This document shows, in pieces, positions 58,752-64,000 of a DNA stretch of 64,000 bases (positions within the stretch are counted from its first letter, which is position 1; every line of letters begins with the position of its first letter). The DNA lies in assembly GCF_001874645.1 (NCBI RefSeq), contig NZ_CP017886.1:4090001-4154000 (forward strand), in the 5' to 3' direction. The notes beneath the pieces are model-generated. The model was not told the origin of the DNA, did not search any database, and saw only the letters and a list, made by a program, of their open reading frames with translations. Position numbers and translations under genes: made by a program. This DNA is from Pseudomonas frederiksbergensis. Lineage in GTDB: Bacteria; Pseudomonadota; Gammaproteobacteria; Pseudomonadales; Pseudomonadaceae.

Positions 58752-60803
58752 TCAGAGGATCAACGCATTACTGCGTTGGGCCTGTTTCAGGTAAGCGCTC
58801 AGCTCCCGCGCAGGCAGCGGTTTGCTGTAGAGATAGCCCTGACCTTCGTGACAGCCTTCGGAGATGATGTAAGCCTCTTGTTCGACCGTTTCCACGCCCT
58901 CGGCGATGACCTGCATGCCAAGGCTTTTGCCCAGCTGGATGATCGCGCGAACGATGGTTGCATCGTCGTCGTCATCGAGCAGGTCCTGAACGAAGCTCTT
59001 GTCGATCTTGATCTTGTCCAGCGGCAGGCTTTTCAGATAACTCAGCGATGAGTATCCGGTCCCGAAGTCGTCGATGGCGATCAATGCCCCCGAACGGCGC
59101 AGGCTGAGCAAGTGCTGCGCGGCGGTGCTGATGTCTTCCATCAGGCCGGTCTCGGTGACTTCCAGCTCGAGGCTGCGCGGTGGCAGGCGATACATTTGCA
59201 GCAGGTTGTTGACGACTCGCGGCAGCTCGGCGTGGTGCAGTTGCACGGTCGACAGGTTGACCGCCATGCGCAGGTCGCTGAACCCTTGGTCGTGCCATTC
59301 GCGCAGTTGTCGGCAGGCCTGATCCAGCACCCATTCGCCGATGGCGATGATCGTGCCGTTCTGCTCGGCCAGCGGAATGAACAGGTCCGGCGGCACCAGC
59401 CCGTGCTCCGGGTGTTGCCAGCGAATCAGCGCCTCGACCCCGACCACCCGGTGATCGCGGTAGCTGATCTGCGGCTGATAGACCAGATAGAACTGATCGC
59501 GGGCGAGGGCGTCGCGCAGGTCTTTTTCCAGTTCGCGGCGGCGGCGCATTTCGCTGTCGACGCTGGCGATATAGAACTGATAGCGGTTGCGCGAACGGGT
59601 CTTGGCCAGGGTCATGGTCTGTTCGGCTTTCTGCAACAGCTTTTCGGTGCTGTCGCCATCTTCCGGGAACAGGGTGATGCCGATGGTTGCGCGCAGGCGG
59701 ATCTCCTGATGATCGAGGGCAAACGCCGCTTCCAGGTCATCGAGGATGCTTTGCGCCAGCTCGGCGGCTTCGTAGGGTTGCTCGATGTCGGCCTGAACCA
59801 GTGCGAACTGATCGCCCCCCAGACGGGCAAGTGCGCCGAGACGACCACTGTGGGCACGCAGACGGTCGGCCAGGGCCAACAGCAATTGGTCGCCGGTCTG
59901 GTAGCTGAATTGCTCGTTGATGCCTTTGAAATCGTCCAGGCCCACACACAGCACCGCGACCCGGCGTTGCAGGCGACCGGCGTCTACCAGAATCTTGTCC
60001 AGTTGCTGCTGCAATTGCTGACGGTTTGGCAGGCCGGTGAGGAAATCGTATTGCGCCATGCGCAACAAACTGTTTTCGGCTTCGTGGCGCAGGTGGGTAT
60101 TGCGTTCGATGGACTCAAGCAACTGGTTGGCGGTGTTGATCCAGATTCCCAGTTCGTTCTTTTCGTGACCCTTGAGCTGCGGAATCTTGTGTTCGCTGGG
60201 ACGGTCGGGATTGACGTTGGTCAGGTGTTCGATGATCCGCGACAGCGGTTTGGTCAGCAGCCAGTGATAGACCAGGTACAGCACCAGGCCCATGGCCATG
60301 GCCCGCAATACGCCGGAGATGAAGATGATCACCGAGCTGACAATAAAGCCCTGACCGTAGGTGGCGGTGTCGAGGGTAATGCTGAGGTCGCCGTAATATT
60401 CGCTATAGGGGCCGCGCCCCACCAGTTGCGTGGTGAACGTGCGTTCCTGGCCCAGAATAAGGTCGGTCAGCCAACGGCTGTCAGAATGCTGCAAGTCACG
60501 GGATTTTTCCGCAAGCATGGTTTCATTGGGGTGGCCGATGGAGGCCATGCGCACGGCGTCGTCCTGAAACAGGCCTTCGATAACCTGCATACCCATTTCC
60601 CGATCGAGGCTGTACACCGCTTGGGTCGAGGGGTCGCGGAACATGTCGAGGATGCGCTGGGCATCATTGGCCACGGCCTGGCGTGTTTTATAAGCATCGA
60701 AAACAATCTGCGCACAGCTCAAAACCACGCCGACGATCAATGCCGACAGGAGCACGACCCGGAGCAACTTCACCGACAAGCTGTTTTTGAGTTCCAGCTT
60801 CAA
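58752..60803 (-). CDS. bifA: c-di-GMP phosphodiesterase BifA (degenerate GGDEF + EAL)
   Basis: 683 residues. Start is TTG 60803 with AAGGA upstream. Two membrane helices (about 11-33, 153-180), HAMP-like linker, GGDEF domain whose active site reads GGDQF (329-333), and an EAL domain with EALIRW (457-462) and the usual acidic residues (ELEVTETGLMED, AIDDFGTGYSS). GGDQF is the hallmark of BifA, which degrades c-di-GMP and lowers biofilm while promoting swarming in P. aeruginosa. Confidence 0.92.
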   Translation of the reverse strand: MKLELKNSLSVKLLRVVLLSALIVGVVLSCAQIVFDAYKTRQAVANDAQRILDMFRDPSTQAVYSLDREMGMQVIEGLFQDDAVRMASIGHPNETMLAEKSRDLQHSDSRWLTDLILGQERTFTTQLVGRGPYSEYYGDLSITLDTATYGQGFIVSSVIIFISGVLRAMAMGLVLYLVYHWLLTKPLSRIIEHLTNVNPDRPSEHKIPQLKGHEKNELGIWINTANQLLESIERNTHLRHEAENSLLRMAQYDFLTGLPNRQQLQQQLDKILVDAGRLQRRVAVLCVGLDDFKGINEQFSYQTGDQLLLALADRLRAHSGRLGALARLGGDQFALVQADIEQPYEAAELAQSILDDLEAAFALDHQEIRLRATIGITLFPEDGDSTEKLLQKAEQTMTLAKTRSRNRYQFYIASVDSEMRRRRELEKDLRDALARDQFYLVYQPQISYRDHRVVGVEALIRWQHPEHGLVPPDLFIPLAEQNGTIIAIGEWVLDQACRQLREWHDQGFSDLRMAVNLSTVQLHHAELPRVVNNLLQMYRLPPRSLELEVTETGLMEDISTAAQHLLSLRRSGALIAIDDFGTGYSSLSYLKSLPLDKIKIDKSFVQDLLDDDDDATIVRAIIQLGKSLGMQVIAEGVETVEQEAYIISEGCHEGQGYLYSKPLPARELSAYLKQAQRSNALIL

Positions 60804-61349
60804 AGGGTTATTCCTTGTTCCGTGCGGGTAACGTCAAGTTGCCATGAGTATTGGCAATCCCGTGATGGCAGTCAAAGGGACAATCAAGCCATGCGGATTT
60901 TGTCTGCTGGCTTGGCCGCATTGCCGTGGTAGTTGGCAATTGGAGCCCATTAGTAGTGTTTCGGTAGGCACCTCCTGCAACTTGAGGGGCAGGGGTGAAT
61001 ATTTGTGTCTGGTTGATGGTAGACGGCTGTGGCGCTGCGGCAAGGAAACGCTTGTTTTCGGGGGCGTTGCAGGAAGTCCTTGTCCGGGTTGTAGTCGGCC
61101 TTGAGATAACGCTTCAGGTCCTGCAAGTCGCCTGGCTCAGGGTGCCGGGCCTGCTCCAGATCATTTTCACCGCCCCCATTATTCATTAACGCAACATCTT
61201 GCAAAGCGGAAGGGTCTGGCTGTATTCGGGGAACCCTCCTACATCAATCCTTTTTCCCCATTGTTAACGTGCCCGCCAATTTTCGCGTGCACAAACCATG
61301 GACGGTTTGGACATCGTGCTTCATTTCCTCTTTGCTTAAGGATAAGCGT
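60804..61349. other. bifA-vgrG intergenic region with possible decayed coding remnant
   Basis: 546 bases without a confident gene. A minus-strand frame (60950-61204, 84 codons) has protein-like codon use only in its first half (about to 61080); after that a different frame looks more coding. This suggests a frameshifted remnant or chance. Otherwise only the promoters of bifA and vgrG are expected here. Confidence 0.35.
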
Positions 61350-63419
61350 ATGTTCGATTCGGCCAATACGGCGCATTTTGCGCTGCACATCCCCGCTGTT
61401 CGCAACGATTTCAAGGTGCTTGCCTTTGACGGTGTCGAGGCCATCAGCGCCTTGTACGCGATCCAGGTTGAGCTGGTCAGCGAAAATCCTGATTTCGATG
61501 TGGAGAACCTGCTCAGCCAGCCCGCATTTCTCCAGTTCGGTCATAACGGAGAAGGTCTTCATGGCCATATCGAAGAGGCGTTCGTCGGTGAGCCCGGCAA
61601 ACGCCTGACCCGTTATCACCTGACCCTCGTACCGACGCTGCACTACTTGCAGTTCAGACACGATCAACGAATTTTCCAGAACCTGACGGTGCCGCAAATC
61701 ATTGCTCAGGTACTCAAGGGACATGGCATCCAGGCCGATGCCTTTACCTTCAATGTCAGCACCAGCCCCGAGCGCGAATACTGCACCCAATATGGGGAAA
61801 GCGATTTCGAATTCGTCCAGCGGCTGTGCGCCGAGGACGGCATCGCGTGGCATCACCAGCATTCGCCTGACGGCCATGTGCTGGTGTTTACCGATGACCA
61901 GACCTTCTTCCCTAAACTGGGCGAAACCCCTTATCAGCAAGACTCCGGCATGGTGGCGGAGCATCCGGTCGTCAGCCAGTTTTCCATGGGCTTTCGCAGC
62001 CGCACCAGCACGACCACGCGCCGGCACTACGACTTCCAGCGCCCGAGTCTGTTGCTGGAAAGCCGCTTCACGGCCGAGTTCAGCCCTGAGCTTGAAGACT
62101 ATCGCTACCCCGTATTAATCGAGAACGCCAAACGCGGCAAACAACTCGCTCGCCAGGCCTTGGAGCGGCACCGCGCGGATTACCAGGTGGTCAAGGGCAA
62201 GAGCGATCAACCGTGCTTGCGCAGTGGTCACTTTTTTGACCTGACCGAGCATCCGCGTAAAGCCTGCAACGATTTGTGGCTGTTGCTCAGTGTGACGCAT
62301 ACCGGAAGGCAGCCTCAGTCGCTGGAAGAGGCAATCACCCGCGACGTCAAATCCGAAGACGGCTTTACCCAAGGTTATCGCAACAGCTTCAGCGTCATTC
62401 CCTGGGACGTGTTTTACCGGCCGCCGATGCGTTCACGAAACACGCTGTTGGTGAGTCAGACCGCCCGCGTCACAGGCCCTGCCGGCGAAGAGATCTATTG
62501 CGATGAGTATGGTCGCGTCAAAGTCGAATTTCCTTGGTGCAGGGCCGAACTCGACAGCGAGAAAAGCAGTTGCTGGCTGCGGGTTTCAACCGGCTGGGCG
62601 GGTCAGCATTTCGGCGCGGTGATCATCCCGCGCATCGGCATGGAGGTCGTTGTCACCTTTCTGGATGGCAATCCCGATAATCCGTTCATTACCGGGTGCG
62701 TGCCGAACAAGGTCACTGCGATGCCCTACCCGTTGCCCGAGCACAAAACCAAAACCGTATTGCGCAGCGACAGCTCCCCGCACACCGGTGGTTACAACGA
62801 ACTGTCGATTGAAGACCGCGCCGGGCAAGAGCAAATCTACCTGCGCGCCGAACGCGACCTCGAACAACTGATCCTCAATGACAGCGACTCTAAAATTGGC
62901 AACGACCGCCGCGAACAGATCACCCGTGACAGCCGCAGCCTGATCGGTAACGACCGCTTTGAACAGGTGGACAACAATAGCGCCAGCCTGATCAAGGGCG
63001 ACGAGTTGCACACCACTCAAGGCGCACGCAATACGCTGATCGGCGGCAACGAACTGATCTCCATCACCGGCAATAGCAGCACGACGGCAGAGGGCACGCT
63101 GGTGATTCAGGCCGGGCCTCACGCCCATATCACCGCCGACCATGTGGTGATTGTTGCGGGGAAGAGCTTGACGTGGCAGGTCGGTGGTCAGCACATCGTC
63201 ATCACCCCGGGGGGGATTTTCAGCAGCGTGCCCATTGTTGAAGGTGGCGTGCCGGTGTCCGGGATAGCTCCAGAGCCTGCTCGCTCATTGCTCCCCGAGG
63301 CGCCCCAGGCGCTGATTGCGCCATCACTGGCCGCGCAAAAACTGGCGTTGACTCAGGCTGCGCAGCAGGCCGCGCCGATCTGTGCCGTGTGTCAAAAACT
63401 GGCGGAGGCATCGGCATGA
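61350..63419 (+). CDS. vgrG: type VI secretion tip protein VgrG
   Basis: 689 residues from ATG 61350 (AAGGATAAGCGT upstream); the longer frame is less likely. Phage gp27/gp44-like N-terminal half, an OB-fold region (about 390-480), and the gp5-like beta-helix with repeating short motifs (NDSDSKIGNDRREQITRD..). The C-terminus is short, ending in an Ala-rich stretch with CAVC, and carries no obvious effector domain. It should load an effector encoded downstream through the DUF4123 adaptor, which overlaps as ATGA (63416-63419). Confidence 0.92.
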   Translation: MFDSANTAHFALHIPAVRNDFKVLAFDGVEAISALYAIQVELVSENPDFDVENLLSQPAFLQFGHNGEGLHGHIEEAFVGEPGKRLTRYHLTLVPTLHYLQFRHDQRIFQNLTVPQIIAQVLKGHGIQADAFTFNVSTSPEREYCTQYGESDFEFVQRLCAEDGIAWHHQHSPDGHVLVFTDDQTFFPKLGETPYQQDSGMVAEHPVVSQFSMGFRSRTSTTTRRHYDFQRPSLLLESRFTAEFSPELEDYRYPVLIENAKRGKQLARQALERHRADYQVVKGKSDQPCLRSGHFFDLTEHPRKACNDLWLLLSVTHTGRQPQSLEEAITRDVKSEDGFTQGYRNSFSVIPWDVFYRPPMRSRNTLLVSQTARVTGPAGEEIYCDEYGRVKVEFPWCRAELDSEKSSCWLRVSTGWAGQHFGAVIIPRIGMEVVVTFLDGNPDNPFITGCVPNKVTAMPYPLPEHKTKTVLRSDSSPHTGGYNELSIEDRAGQEQIYLRAERDLEQLILNDSDSKIGNDRREQITRDSRSLIGNDRFEQVDNNSASLIKGDELHTTQGARNTLIGGNELISITGNSSTTAEGTLVIQAGPHAHITADHVVIVAGKSLTWQVGGQHIVITPGGIFSSVPIVEGGVPVSGIAPEPARSLLPEAPQALIAPSLAAQKLALTQAAQQAAPICAVCQKLAEASA

Positions 63420-64000
63420 GTCAGGCTTACCTGCTGCTGGATCGCGCCCAGATTGAACGCCTGCCTGAACGTTTGTTTGAGCTCGAGAGCACAACGTTCC
63501 AATCGCTTTACCAGACCACCGCTTTTGGCCCGTTGGAGGACGTCGGGCCGGTTTTGGTGCCGGTTTCCCCCAATAGCCCGCTGGCCCAGACCTTTTTTCG
63601 GGAGTGGAGCGCGACGTCTGGCATCTGGCTGGAGTCAGAGGCGCAAGAAACGGTCGTGCTTGAGCATTTACGTAGCCTGATTCACGTTCGTGTCGAGGGG
63701 GATGTCACGGTTTTATTTCGTTATTACGACCCTCGCATCACCGCCTTGTGGCTGACGGATCTGCCTCCCCATGAGCGTGATCGGTTGATGGGGCCGGTGC
63801 GACTGATCCGGCTCCCGGCATTGGATATCCATCAAGAAAATCCGGATCAATCCGCTGCACAGTACGCGCAAGCGCCTTGGTTGTTCCTGCCTGCGGAGCA
63901 ATTGGAGCACTTGGGCCGTGCCCAACGGCAGCGCTTCGCTCAACGGTTGATCGAACATTGCCAACTTTACTTTTCCGAATACCTGCAAGGGCTGGATCTC
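63416..64000 (+). CDS. DUF4123 type VI adaptor/chaperone, 3' end cut by window edge
   Basis: 195 residues visible, complete start. DUF4123 pattern with aromatic/acidic strands (LWLTDLPPHERDRLMGPVRLIR, WLFLPAEQLEHLGRAQRQRF). Such proteins load effectors onto VgrG. Coupled to vgrG by ATGA. The effector gene is expected next, beyond base 64000. Confidence 0.82.
   Translation, partial: MSQAYLLLDRAQIERLPERLFELESTTFQSLYQTTAFGPLEDVGPVLVPVSPNSPLAQTFFREWSATSGIWLESEAQETVVLEHLRSLIHVRVEGDVTVLFRYYDPRITALWLTDLPPHERDRLMGPVRLIRLPALDIHQENPDQSAAQYAQAPWLFLPAEQLEHLGRAQRQRFAQRLIEHCQLYFSEYLQGLDL

Noticed and set aside
59112..60932. 606-codon plus-strand frame over bifA
   Set aside because: Antisense shadow; bifA domains are intact on the other strand.

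Overview
The window looks like core chromosome of a Pseudomonas of the fluorescens group. GC is high and codon use is typical of the genus. Gene order resembles that of known pseudomonads: aauRS-aatPMQJ-glpDRKF-ybaK, argF-grxD-bfr-bfd-prx-rnt-pyrC-motY-argG, nth-rnf-metG-apbC, groESL-colRS-mexVW, icmP-bifA. Long inverted repeats built on a shared GATCGCAGCCTGCGGCAGCTCCTAC core recur between genes, as in fluorescent pseudomonads. I saw no rRNA, tRNA, CRISPR array or insertion sequence.

Layout. 1-2635 (minus): coupled cassette of HAD phosphatase, class III aminotransferase and alpha/beta hydrolase, cut by the window edge. 2856-5399: a MipA outer-membrane protein, then a minus-strand operon of an arginase-like protein and two four-helix EamA/SMR-type half transporters. 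5544-12196 (minus): acidic amino acid system, with regulators AauR/AauS and transporter AatJQMP. A sigma-54 promoter and two AauR-type sites stand upstream of aatJ. 12593-17658 (minus): glycerol genes glpF, glpK, glpR, glpD; glpF has a Crc/Hfq-type CA motif at its ribosome binding site. 18029-24888: ybaK, a phzF-like gene, argF coupled to an orphan ABC ATPase, a molybdopterin oxidoreductase and grxD. 25086-31098: bfr, bfd (Fur box), a 2-Cys peroxiredoxin, rnt-pyrC, motY (sigma-28 promoter) and argG (three ArgR-type half-sites).

31100-32490 is an AT-rich accessory patch with one unknown two-helix membrane protein. Then come a NarL-type response regulator, a PA3496-family small protein, nth and an rnf operon. 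That operon is the oddest part of the window: it has no rnfC, its RnfB lacks the membrane anchor but carries a long repeat tail like that of RnfC, and RnfA and RnfE have lost three of the four cysteines expected to hold the membrane iron-sulfur centre.

38348-48850: metG, apbC/mrp, an SDR, hugZ-type and fxsA genes, groESL, colRS and a small exported ORF. 48922-53113: RND pump mexVW without an outer-membrane partner. 53336-58552: a probably iron-regulated envelope operon (icmP, di-heme oxidoreductase, second imelysin lipoprotein, DUF1513) with a palindrome upstream. 58752-60803: bifA, the c-di-GMP phosphodiesterase. 61350-end: a type VI secretion vgrG and the start of its DUF4123 adaptor; the effector should lie just beyond the window.

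Many genes are linked by ATGA or similar stop/start overlaps. Gene starts were moved from the longest frame where a ribosome binding site or family alignment supported it. All identifications come from reading sequence and memory of the families; no database search was run.
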